Positions 56,713 to 64,000 of a DNA stretch of 64,000 bases are shown here, piece after piece. Source of the DNA: Lewinellaceae bacterium (GTDB lineage Bacteria; Bacteroidota; Bacteroidia; Chitinophagales; Saprospiraceae). Each line of letters opens with the position of its first letter. Position 1 is the first letter of the stretch. The notes beneath the pieces are model-generated. The model was given only the letters and a program-made list of their open reading frames with translations. It had not been told where the DNA came from and searched no databases. The stretch spans positions 1-64,000 of the forward strand of contig JADJUJ010000003.1 of NCBI GenBank assembly GCA_016710765.1. Direction: 5' to 3'. The position numbers were made by a program, and so were the translations under genes.

Positions 56713-58242
56713 ATGGGATGCGTAGGATGTTCATGCTCTACCGGCAAAGATGCCGTCTCAGGCTGCAAATCAAATGGCGGCTGTGCGACGGGCGGCTGCA
56801 ACCGGCACAATACATACGACTGGATTACGGCCCTTGGAATTGCCGATGTGCAGCCTTTTGACGTTGTGGAGGTCAGTTTTAAAAACGGCTCCCGCAAAGA
56901 GTTTTTAAAAAATCCACCCCAGGTAAAGGTCACCACCGGCGATATGGTGCTGGTAGAATCGGCTGCCGGTGGCTACGACCTCGGCCAAGTGTCGCTTTCA
57001 GGGGAGTTGGTACGCATGCAGATGAAACGCAAGCGTGTGCGCCCCGATGCCAAACTCCAGGCAGTTATCCGTAAAGCACATGATCGCGACATGGAACGCC
57101 TCGATGAAGTGCGACAGCAGGAACGCGATGTGATGATCAAAGCCAGGGCCATTGCCCGAACCCTTGATCTGAATATGAAGGTGGGTGATGTGGAATTTCA
57201 GGGCGACGGCCGGAAGTGTACTTTTTACTACACAGCAGATGGTCGGGTTGACTTTCGTGAACTAATCCGCCATTATGCCAAGGAGTTTCGGGTGAAAATT
57301 GAAATGCGGCAAATTGGCGCCAGACAGGAATCAGCCCGCATCGGCGGACTGGGCAATTGCGGTCGCGAACTGTGCTGTTCTACCTGGCTAACCGAGTTCA
57401 AAAGCGTGAACACTGCCGCCGCACGCTACCAAAACCTGGCCATCAACCAAACCAAACTCTCTAACATGTGCGGAAGGCTGAAATGTTGCCTCAACTATGA
57501 GCTGGATACCTATATTGATGCGCTGGAAGATTTTCCTGATAAGGCTGAAAAACTGAAAACGAAGAACGGATTGGCCATTTTGGTCAAAACCGATGTGTTC
57601 AAACGCCTGATGTTTTACACCTACCTTGACGATCGCAGTAAGTTTTATGCCCTGCATGTCGACCAGGTTTGGGATGTACTGGCCATGATTAAAAATGGTG
57701 AATTTCCGGGCAGCTTAGATGATATACTCGCCATGGCGCCACCCAGTGATATTGAAGAGGAGGAGGAACTGGATTACGAAAGCGTCAATGATGTAATCCA
57801 ACTTCCCATCGAAATACGCAAGAAAAAACGCAAAAAGAAAAAGAATACGCGCGACAGAAGCCAATCGGCTGCGGCTGCACTGGAAAAAGAAGACAATAGG
57901 GGGCGCGGACCCGCATCTCGTGGACCGGGTGGTGGCGACCGTGATAAATCACGTGGCCCACAACAACGGAATGATCGGCCAAAAGACGCTAATAGACGTC
58001 CACAAAAACCAGGTGACGCTAAAACGACCGACACCAACGAGAAGCGCCCGGACAACCGGAACGAGAAGCGCCCGGACAACCGGAACGAGAAGCGCCCGGA
58101 CAACCGGAACGAGAAGCGCCCGGACAACCGGAACGAGAAGCGCCCGGACAACCGGAACGAGAAACGCCCGGACAACCGGAACGAGAAACGCCCGGACAAC
58201 CAGAAGGATACAAAAGACACACCACCCAAACTGGATGCATAA
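56713..58242 (+). CDS. PSP1 domain protein, RicT/YaaT-like, with repetitive tail
   Basis: The N-terminus is rich in Cys (MGCVGCSCSTGKDAVSGC). The PSP1 domain follows (about residues 35-310): FDVVEVSFKNGSRKEF, RPDAKLQAVIRKAHDRD, DVEFQGDGRKCTFYYTADGR, VDFRELIRHYAKEF and the Cys-rich IGGLGNCGRELCCSTWL and MCGRLKCCLNYE. RicT in Bacillus binds iron-sulfur clusters with RicA and RicF and affects RNA processing; the Cys pattern here fits but the role in Bacteroidota is unknown. The C-terminus is a low-complexity basic tail with seven tandem NEKRPDNR units (24-bp repeats at 58036-58203). The gene ends at TAA 58240-58242, where a palindromic element has inserted. Confidence 0.88.
   Translation: MGCVGCSCSTGKDAVSGCKSNGGCATGGCNRHNTYDWITALGIADVQPFDVVEVSFKNGSRKEFLKNPPQVKVTTGDMVLVESAAGGYDLGQVSLSGELVRMQMKRKRVRPDAKLQAVIRKAHDRDMERLDEVRQQERDVMIKARAIARTLDLNMKVGDVEFQGDGRKCTFYYTADGRVDFRELIRHYAKEFRVKIEMRQIGARQESARIGGLGNCGRELCCSTWLTEFKSVNTAAARYQNLAINQTKLSNMCGRLKCCLNYELDTYIDALEDFPDKAEKLKTKNGLAILVKTDVFKRLMFYTYLDDRSKFYALHVDQVWDVLAMIKNGEFPGSLDDILAMAPPSDIEEEEELDYESVNDVIQLPIEIRKKKRKKKKNTRDRSQSAAAALEKEDNRGRGPASRGPGGGDRDKSRGPQQRNDRPKDANRRPQKPGDAKTTDTNEKRPDNRNEKRPDNRNEKRPDNRNEKRPDNRNEKRPDNRNEKRPDNRNEKRPDNQKDTKDTPPKLDA
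58036..58203 (+). repeat. Seven 24-bp tandem repeats in the tail of the RicT-like gene
   Basis: Seven copies of a 24-bp unit coding for NEKRPDNR (the last ends in Q), nearly identical in DNA with only a few changes. Probably expanded by slippage. The tail is highly charged and should be disordered. Confidence 0.9.
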
Positions 58243-58243
58243 T

Positions 58244-58399
58244 TACATTGTAACCTAAGTTTTATTGCATTTTGGCTGAATCTTTTGACACCATGCATCG
58301 GCTATTTTTAGGAGAATAGCGCTGCTATTTCCAAAAAATAGCCTTGCCTGCAGCCAAAATCTTCTATCCAAAACATCAAACAACTTAGGTTACAATGTA
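58244..58399. repeat. Palindromic element, family A, copy 2
   Basis: A 156-bp copy of the element at 34524, with the same terminal repeats TACATTGTAACCTAAGTT and complement. It is flanked by a direct repeat ATAAT (58239-58243 and 58400-58404), which includes the stop codon of the RicT-like gene. Confidence 0.85.
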
Positions 58400-58501
58400 A
58401 TAATCGTGTTTACGAAACAAATAAACCTTTAATTTTTTGCTGCCTAGCGGCTGTCCCATGATCAGGCCATATTCTAGTCAGACCAAACAAATTTAGTACT
58501 C

Positions 58502-59908
58502 ATGAAATTTGACGTTGTTGTTATCGGATCAGGACCAGGTGGTTATGTCGCCGCCATTCGCTGCGCCCAACTTGGTTTTAGAACCGCCATCATCGAGCGT
58601 TACCCCGTGTTGGGTGGAACCTGTCTGAATGTGGGCTGTATTCCCTCCAAAGCACTGCTGGATTCCTCCGAACATTTTCATATTGCCCGTGAAAAATTTA
58701 CCAAGCACGGCATCGACATCAGTGGGTTGAAACTCAATCTGCCTCAAATGATCAAACGCAAAGGTGAGGTAGTGCTCGACAACAACAAGGGCGTTGAGTT
58801 TCTCATGAAAAAAAACAAAATTGAGGTACTCACCGGTCACGGTTCTTTTGTTAACAAAAATACCATTCGTGTAACTACGGCGGATGGCTCGACCCAGGAG
58901 CTGGAGGCCGACAAAGTTATTATTGCCACAGGCTCTAAGCCCATCGTTCCTGCCAATTTCAATTACGATAAAAAACGCGTCATAACCAGCACTGAAGCGC
59001 TGAATATTGAAAAACTGCCAGCCAGTATGCTTGTTATTGGCGGCGGGGTGATCGGTCTGGAATTGGGCAGCGTATATGCCCGACTGGGCACTGAAGTGCA
59101 TGTGGTGGAGTACCTCGACCGTATTATTCCTGGTATGGATTCTGATTGTTCTCGGGAGCTCATGAAATCACTCAAATCGCTTGGAATGCAGTTTCACCTG
59201 CGTCACGCTGTAACGGAAGTAACACCTTCCAAAAACAAGGTGAAGGTGGTAGCCCAAAGCCGCGATGATGAGGCTAAAACAATGGAATGGAACGTCGATT
59301 ATTGTCTGGTGGCCATTGGTCGCCGGCCTTACACCGACCAACTTGGGCTGGAAAACGTAGGCATTAAAACCGATGCCAAAGGTCGCATCGAAGTGGATGC
59401 ACATCTCCAAACAACTGTCCCCGGGATATATGCTATTGGTGATGTCATTCAAGGTGCTATGCTGGCCCACAAAGCCGAAGAGGAAGGCGTTTTTGTCGCA
59501 GAAACGATGGCTGGAGAGCATCCTCACATCAATTACAACCTGATTCCAGGCGTGGTATATACCTGGCCTGAAGTTGCCGGTGTGGGATACACAGAAGAGC
59601 AATTGAAAGAAATGGGTACGCCCTATAAGTCTGGTAAGTTTCCTTTCCGGGCACTCGGGCGCGCGCGCGCCAGTATGGACCTGGATGGTATGGTAAAGGT
59701 GCTTGCGCATAAAGAAACCGATGAGATACTGGGCGTTCACATGGTGGGCGCGAGGGTGGCCGATATGATTGCGGAAGCCGTGGCGCTCATGGAATTCCGG
59801 GCCTCAGCAGAAGATGTTGCACGCATGTCGCATGCGCACCCTACGTACACAGAAGCCATGAAGGAAGCTGCCCTTGCGGCGACAGGGAACCGGCCACTGC
59901 ACCTTTAA
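58502..59908 (+). CDS. lpdA: Dihydrolipoyl dehydrogenase
   Basis: E3 of the 2-oxo acid dehydrogenase and glycine cleavage complexes, reoxidising dihydrolipoamide with FAD and NAD. The 468-residue frame has the FAD motif VVVIGSGPGGYVAAI, the redox-active disulfide GGTCLNVGCIPSKALL (Cys about 42 and 47), the NAD-binding MLVIGGGVIGLELGSVYARL, the second FAD motif YAIGDVIQGAMLAHKAEEEG and the C-terminal HAHPTYTEAMKEA with the catalytic His-Glu pair. Length is normal. It stands alone, with no E1 or E2 genes in the window, so it may serve several complexes. Confidence 0.95.
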   Translation: MKFDVVVIGSGPGGYVAAIRCAQLGFRTAIIERYPVLGGTCLNVGCIPSKALLDSSEHFHIAREKFTKHGIDISGLKLNLPQMIKRKGEVVLDNNKGVEFLMKKNKIEVLTGHGSFVNKNTIRVTTADGSTQELEADKVIIATGSKPIVPANFNYDKKRVITSTEALNIEKLPASMLVIGGGVIGLELGSVYARLGTEVHVVEYLDRIIPGMDSDCSRELMKSLKSLGMQFHLRHAVTEVTPSKNKVKVVAQSRDDEAKTMEWNVDYCLVAIGRRPYTDQLGLENVGIKTDAKGRIEVDAHLQTTVPGIYAIGDVIQGAMLAHKAEEEGVFVAETMAGEHPHINYNLIPGVVYTWPEVAGVGYTEEQLKEMGTPYKSGKFPFRALGRARASMDLDGMVKVLAHKETDEILGVHMVGARVADMIAEAVALMEFRASAEDVARMSHAHPTYTEAMKEAALAATGNRPLHL

Positions 59909-59914
59909 TGGGCT

Positions 59915-60113
59915 TTAGCCTTTTGGTATTGGTCTTTGGCTTCGATCCCGGCTATTGGTGCCTTGTGAAATCAAATGCCGGAGAAATCGGAATTTAATTT
60001 TGAACACCCTTTTCAAAACAGCATGTGCATTATTTACCACCGAATATTTTGTTAAGATTTAATGCATTGAAAACCAAATAGTTAATCCTTCGGAGCAAAG
60101 CCAAAGACTAAGA
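59915..60113. repeat. Dispersed intergenic element, family F, copy 2
   Basis: Begins 6 bp after the lpdA stop codon. It matches 15212-15412 at both ends and in the central TTGAACACCCTTTT and AATGCATTG blocks. The ends TTGGTCTTTGGCTTCG and GGAGCAAAGCCAAAGAC form an imperfect inverted repeat. Confidence 0.6.
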
Positions 60114-60275
60114 GCATGTTGGGGATTTTCTGCTGGAGGCAAAAACGAGGGCTTTTTTAGCCAGTTTTTACGTTTTTGAAGGAGTATAGTTGATATTACA
60201 TGACTGAAAAAAGGTGAAAAATGACAAAAAAAAAGAACCGTTTTTGGCCCAGCAGGAAAATCCCCAAAATGCTCT
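60111..60275. repeat. Palindromic element, family E
   Basis: AGAGCATGTTGGGGATTTTC at 60111 pairs with GAAAATCCCCAAAATGCTCT ending at 60275 (one mismatch in that stretch), and GCTGG/CCAGC extends the arms. It is 165 bp, abutting family F. A single end-like sequence (CCCAAACATGCTCT) occurs at 1033-1046. Not coding; the small open frame across it on the minus strand has no family features. Confidence 0.75.
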
Positions 60276-60367
60276 AAAGCCCCGTTTAGGCCACGTTTGT
60301 TTTTTACTGTGTAACACCAGATCAAGAGTCACGAAATTTTGAATTGGTTTTGGAATAGCTCAATTAA

Positions 60368-60526
60368 AGCAACGTGTCGGAAATAACTTTCCAATTTGGC
60401 GGCACTTTTTGAGCGCTGCCTGCGTTGCCAAAACAGTAATGTAATTTACTACACGCCTGTTTTGACGTCTTGTCAGCACACAAAATCTGCACCCCAAATC
60501 CGGAAAGTTATTTCCGACACGTTGCT
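60368..60526. repeat. Palindromic element, family B, copy 2
   Basis: A 159-bp element with perfect 25-bp terminal inverted repeats (AGCAACGTGTCGGAAATAAC... and complement), nearly identical inside to 13773-13930. Third element in the same 870-bp gap; nothing coding is seen from 60527 to 60781 apart from the -7 box of the next gene. Confidence 0.85.
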
Positions 60527-60665
60527 AAGCAGGAAGGGAATGGTTTAATTCTTGCGGGCAAAAGACCAGTACTAATGGTAAAATGCAAAACCAAGCAATT
60601 GGCGCAGGTTAAGGCATTGGTTGTAGGGGTTGCATGAAATTATCGAATGCTCAGAAAATTAGAAA

Positions 60666-60673
60666 TACATTTG
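60666..60673 (+). promoter_or_regulatory. -7 box (TACATTTG) upstream of the glucosaminidase gene
   Basis: TACATTTG matches TAnnTTTG; the leader to the ATG at 60782 would be about 100 bases, longer than at most genes here. Confidence 0.4.
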
Positions 60674-60781
60674 TAGCGTTCTATTAAACCATGTTTTTGC
60701 TGCTAAAAAATATTATGGCAAAATAATTGCAGTTGTAAAAAACTGAAAGAAAACGCTCTACCGATTGCTAATTTTTATGTT

Positions 60782-62230
60782 ATGAAAAACATCCCAACCC
60801 TTCTGTTCTGCCTGCTGCTTACCCCGGCTTTTGCCCAGATCGAACCCATGATGCACTCCACTTCCCTGGCGAAGGGTGCTGATGCGGTATTGAATTCCAA
60901 TGCCGTCAATGCGGTGCATCAGGCTTACATTGAACAATTCAAAGGCATTGCCATCGGGCAGATGCAATCGCATGGAGTCCCAGCCAGTATTGTCCTGGCG
61001 CAGGGTATCCTGGAAAGCAATGCAGGGCAAAGTGAACTCGCCCGTGAAGCCAAAAATCATTTTGGGATTAAGTGTGGTGGCGATTGGAGAGGTCGGACCT
61101 ACCAGCGCAAAGACGATGATTACAACGACAAGGGAGAGTTGATTGAATCCTGCTTTCGCCGCTATGATCGGGTGGAAGAATCGTTTTTTGACCACAGCGA
61201 GTTTTTGCGCGATCCGCGCAAGGCCAATCGGTATGGCTTTCTCTTTAACCTGGATCAAACCGATTACAAGGGCTGGGCCCGCGGATTGCAGGCCTCTGGT
61301 TATGCCACGGCACAGACGTATGCCAACAGCCTGATCGAATTAATTGAGCGCTATCAGTTGTACCAGTATGATCAGCCTGGCGCTTCCCCCATCATCGCGA
61401 ATATTCCCGATGACGGCAAGAATAAAGACAATCGCCCTACTGCAGAGGGACTCGGGGGAATTCGTCGTATCGGGCGAATCAATGATCTTAAAGTAGTGCT
61501 GGCCCGTGAGGGCGAATCGCTGCGCGACATTGCCAGTTTGTATCAGATAAAACCCGAAAATATACTCAATTACAATGATCGGGGTTATGCATCCAACGAC
61601 AAATTGGTGGCCAATACCCGGGTGTTTCTGCAATCGAAACGCAACCGCTGGCGCGGGAAAGCCACCCAGCATTTTGTGCGCGACAACCAATCCATGTTTG
61701 ATATTTCCCAGCAATATGGTGTGAAGCTTTCCAAGCTGTATCGCTTGAACAACATGACAGAAGGCCAGCAACCCGCTAATGGAGAGAGCATCAGCATCAA
61801 ACGCCGCCGCTCGTCCTCCGATTCGGTCAAACTACGCTCTACGGGCACCTCGTCGGGTTCTAATGCACCTACGGCACCGGGAAAAATGACACCCGACGAC
61901 GATTATCTGTTTGAAGAGGGTAGCAACAACAATTCGAATTCTGGTAACAAGCCAGATCCCACGCCAGTGTATACGGGTACGCCGGCTACCACGGGCGTTC
62001 CAATCCCCAATGACCCTGAGCCCGCAACCGTAACACCGCCACCGACGGTGATTGTGCCACCCGCTGCCCAGCCAGCCAAAGTTCCTGGCGCAACATACCA
62101 CGAGGTAGTCAAAGGAGATACCCTTTATAATGTATCACGCCGCTACAATACCACCACTACCAAAATCAAACAACTCAACAACCTGCCCGACGATACGATT
62201 AAGATAGGACAGACCCTACGGGTGCAATAA
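60782..62230 (+). CDS. Exported glucosaminidase-domain protein with two LysM repeats
   Basis: A peptidoglycan hydrolase of 482 residues. Signal peptide NIPTLLFCLLLTPAFAQ; a mannosyl-glycoprotein endo-beta-N-acetylglucosaminidase (FlgJ-like) domain at about 45-190 with GVPASIVLAQGILESNAGQS, the catalytic Glu being in ILESN, and KNHFGIKCGGDW; then a LysM-like segment (VLAREGESLRDIASLYQIKP), another LysM-like stretch (HFVRDNQSMFDISQQYGVKL), a Pro/Thr-rich linker, and a C-terminal LysM (HEVVKGDTLYNVSRRYNTTT to IKIGQTLRVQ). It should bind and trim septal or lateral peptidoglycan in the periplasm. The two middle segments are divergent LysM copies. Confidence 0.92.
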   Translation: MKNIPTLLFCLLLTPAFAQIEPMMHSTSLAKGADAVLNSNAVNAVHQAYIEQFKGIAIGQMQSHGVPASIVLAQGILESNAGQSELAREAKNHFGIKCGGDWRGRTYQRKDDDYNDKGELIESCFRRYDRVEESFFDHSEFLRDPRKANRYGFLFNLDQTDYKGWARGLQASGYATAQTYANSLIELIERYQLYQYDQPGASPIIANIPDDGKNKDNRPTAEGLGGIRRIGRINDLKVVLAREGESLRDIASLYQIKPENILNYNDRGYASNDKLVANTRVFLQSKRNRWRGKATQHFVRDNQSMFDISQQYGVKLSKLYRLNNMTEGQQPANGESISIKRRRSSSDSVKLRSTGTSSGSNAPTAPGKMTPDDDYLFEEGSNNNSNSGNKPDPTPVYTGTPATTGVPIPNDPEPATVTPPPTVIVPPAAQPAKVPGATYHEVVKGDTLYNVSRRYNTTTTKIKQLNNLPDDTIKIGQTLRVQ

Positions 62231-62282
62231 AACGTAGGGCCGGTGCCTATTTTTGTCCGTTGAATGGATAAACCAGTAACCT

Positions 62283-62771
62283 TTGGAAGCCGAAATAAAA
62301 TCAGAAGTTCAGTCCCGACCAGAACTTGAAAGGCTGGCTGCACTGGCCAGCCTAATGGACAATCGGTTCCGAATTCCGGGCACCAACATTCGCTTCGGAC
62401 TTGATGCCATTATTGGGCTGGTACCCTATGTGGGAGATATAGTCGGATTGCTGGTTTCAGGCTTCCTGATGTTGCTGATGGTGCGGCAGGGCGCCGGACC
62501 GCTGTTGCTTATCCGGATGATGGGTAATTATTTGATTGATGCATCGGTGGGGACGATACCTTTTCTGGGCGATATTTTTGACATTGGATTCAAGGCCAAT
62601 CGCCGTAATGTTGACATGCTGATTCAATACTATGAAAAGGAAGAGGAACCCCCTAATGCCATTTTTTCCTTGTTGGTATTGGTCTTTCTTTTTCTTTTGT
62701 TGCTGGTGGGTATCCTGGTGTTGGGCTGGTGGGTGATGAAAATGTTTTTCGGTTGGGTAATGTCGTTTTAG
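62283..62771 (+). CDS. DUF4112 domain-containing membrane protein
   Basis: The open frame starts at TTG 62283 and reads LERLAALASLMDNRFRIPGTNIRFGLDAIIGLVPYVGDIVGLL, the typical DUF4112 opening. Two further hydrophobic segments follow (NAIFSLLVLVFLFLLLLVGIL), with GTIPFLGDIFDIGFKANRRNVDML between. ATG 62355 would lose part of the conserved opening, so the upstream start is preferred. The family is a small bacterial membrane protein of unknown function. The stop is followed by a gap of about 170 bp. Confidence 0.85.
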   Translation: MEAEIKSEVQSRPELERLAALASLMDNRFRIPGTNIRFGLDAIIGLVPYVGDIVGLLVSGFLMLLMVRQGAGPLLLIRMMGNYLIDASVGTIPFLGDIFDIGFKANRRNVDMLIQYYEKEEEPPNAIFSLLVLVFLFLLLLVGILVLGWWVMKMFFGWVMSF

Positions 62772-62941
62772 CGGTGTTAGGGACATGCCGTCTGCGGTTA
62801 ACGGATGTTGATTAGACCCATTTTCATGTTTCAGGTGAAAATCCATCGGTGGAAGTATGACGGGAGAAAAAAATAAAACTATGTTTGCTGAGTGGCTGTG
62901 GAGAAGCCCTCCTTTCAGTTGCTTTTGAAGACAAAAAAACC

Positions 62942-64000
62942 ATGCTCCGATCTTTCGCTTTGTTCGTGCTGTTCTTTTCGTCCTGGTTACTGCCGGGGCA
63001 GTCGCAGTTTGTGCTTTCCGACAGTGCCAAGGTGTCGCTCATGACGGTTGCGCCGGGCCCATTCGTGTACAGTATATTTGGGCACAGTGCCATTCGGATC
63101 AATGATCCCGTGCGACAGTTTGACCGGTGTTTTAATTACGGCACGTTTGATTTTGAGCAGCCCAATTTCATCCTCAAATTCTGTCGTGGCCGGCTCATGT
63201 ATTTCCTCGATATGGAGCCCTACCGCTCTTTTGAGTACGGCAACTTGTACGATCACCGTCCGATGCAGGAACAGGTGCTGAATTTTAGCAAAGCGCAAAA
63301 GCAGGAACTGATGGATCTGCTCCGGGAGAACTTTAAAGAAGAAAACCGCAACTACAAATACGACTTTTTCTACGACAATTGCGCCACACGGATTCGCGAT
63401 ATTGTGCAGTTGGCTGCGGGAAAAAATGTTCATTTCGATGCCAGCAACATCCCAAGTGGGAAAACGATGCGGCAATTGCTGATGCCATATCTGGATCATT
63501 CGCGTTGGATGCGCTTTGGCATCAACCTTATTCTTGGCCAGGCAGCTGACCGCCGCGCTGCACCAGCTGATTATATGTTTTTGCCCGACTACCTTCACGA
63601 CATGTTTAAGACCACGAAGCTGGATAAAAAAAACATGCTGGTGGCCAGTGAACGCAATATTCCCGATCCGAACCCTCTTCCTCCTCCCGCTTCAACAGGA
63701 TTTTGGGGCAACCCACTTTGGATTATGTGCGTGGTGGCGCTGCTCGGTATCTTGTCCATGTGGGATGCAAAGGCCGAGCGGATTTTTGATGGTGTTTTCT
63801 GGTTTGTACTCGGGCTTGCCGGAGTAATCATTTTCTTACTGTGGTTTGCAACAGATCACAGTGCAACCAAACTTAACTGGAACATCCTTTGGGCCTTGCC
63901 CAGCCATCTCCTCTTTTTTTGGCGCAAACGCGGCGTAACCTACTGGGTGGAGAGTTATTTTGCCGCTACTGGTTTACTTGCCCTTGGCCTACTCGCCCTG
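62942..64000 (+). CDS. Lnb-like (DUF4105) lipoprotein N-acyltransferase, 3' end missing
   Basis: The frame starts at ATG 62942 and stays open to the window edge. A signal peptide or first helix (FALFVLFFSSWLLPGQSQ) is followed by the DUF4105 domain: PGPFVYSIFGHSAIRINDP, FNYGTFDFEQPNFILKFCRG, YKYDFFYDNCATRIRDIVQL, HSRWMRFGINLILGQAADRR and PDYMFLPDYLHD. Transmembrane helices follow after residue 260 (LWIMCVVALLGILSMW, GVFWFVLGLAGVIIFLLWFA). This matches the Bacteroidota Lnb family, which moves an acyl chain onto lipoproteins in place of Lnt. The catalytic Ser/His/Asp set has not been checked. LspA, upstream at 12901, acts earlier in the same lipoprotein pathway. Confidence 0.85.
   Translation, partial: MLRSFALFVLFFSSWLLPGQSQFVLSDSAKVSLMTVAPGPFVYSIFGHSAIRINDPVRQFDRCFNYGTFDFEQPNFILKFCRGRLMYFLDMEPYRSFEYGNLYDHRPMQEQVLNFSKAQKQELMDLLRENFKEENRNYKYDFFYDNCATRIRDIVQLAAGKNVHFDASNIPSGKTMRQLLMPYLDHSRWMRFGINLILGQAADRRAAPADYMFLPDYLHDMFKTTKLDKKNMLVASERNIPDPNPLPPPASTGFWGNPLWIMCVVALLGILSMWDAKAERIFDGVFWFVLGLAGVIIFLLWFATDHSATKLNWNILWALPSHLLFFWRKRGVTYWVESYFAATGLLALGLLAL

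Noticed and set aside
58036..58203. CRISPR-like or noncoding minisatellite
   Set aside because: The 24-bp units stay in frame within the RicT-like gene and have no spacers.
60059..60325. Small minus-strand gene of 88 codons
   Set aside because: It spans the family E palindrome and part of family F, with no recognisable domain or start signal.

Overview
The window reads as chromosomal DNA of a Bacteroidota bacterium, most likely a Saprospiria-type organism (class level is inference). Three things show this. Many secreted proteins end in type IX secretion (T9SS) sorting domains. A GldJ lipoprotein gene sits next to murF, together with a PorP/SprF protein and a fused MurF-alanine racemase. Many genes are preceded by the Bacteroidota -7 box TAnnTTTG. 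No phage, plasmid, rRNA or CRISPR region was seen.

Layout. 0-9.3 kb: the end of a plsC-like acyltransferase, a LysE-family exporter, and two tandem giant secreted reprolysin-like proteins that both carry Q in place of the first His of HEXXH. 9.3-10.6 kb: a duplicated GIY-YIG nuclease gene between palindromic repeats. 10.6-15.1 kb: hutU, lspA, prfA. 15.5-25.5 kb: a giant type-B T9SS adhesin, a TMTC-like membrane protein, metF and a PorP/SprF protein. 25.6-34.5 kb: gldJ, murF, a degenerate arginase-like protein, an amino-acid dehydrogenase, an OmpA protein, a flippase-like protein and a DUF3108 protein. 34.7-39.3 kb: tRNA-Ile2, murF-alr, tsaE, ald. 39.3-48.4 kb: mainly envelope sugar genes (ugd, a UDP-glucuronate epimerase, an UPF0104 protein, GT2, GT39), with an OmpA protein and a DUF4350-like protein. 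48.6-54.6 kb: four further T9SS cargo proteins. 54.7-64 kb: queD, holB, a RicT/PSP1 protein, lpdA, a LysM glucosaminidase, DUF4112 and the start of an Lnb-like lipoprotein acyltransferase.

Two patterns cut across the window. First, eleven genes, several of them housekeeping (prfA, murF-alr, hutU, ald), carry about fifteen single-nucleotide frameshifts, mostly one base short in a homopolymer. When each is corrected, every gene becomes a multiple of three with the expected length. I therefore read these as sequence errors, not pseudogenes, and annotate each gene as one span. Second, the intergenic regions hold at least six families of palindromic, terminal-inverted-repeat elements, most of them 156-165 bp. 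They sit hard against stop codons and are nested at 59.9-60.5 kb. They look like miniature non-autonomous elements or REP-like repeats.

Functionally the window is about envelope building and protein display: lipoprotein maturation (LspA, Lnb-like), peptidoglycan synthesis and remodelling (two MurF proteins, Alr, glucosaminidase), T9SS and gliding components with large cargo, and sugar nucleotide and polyprenyl-sugar machinery. The most interesting inference is that the adhesin's Cys-containing repeats are packed with Bacteroidota O-glycosylation sequons, and that the gene directly downstream encodes a TMTC-like protein of the glycosyltransferase-C type.
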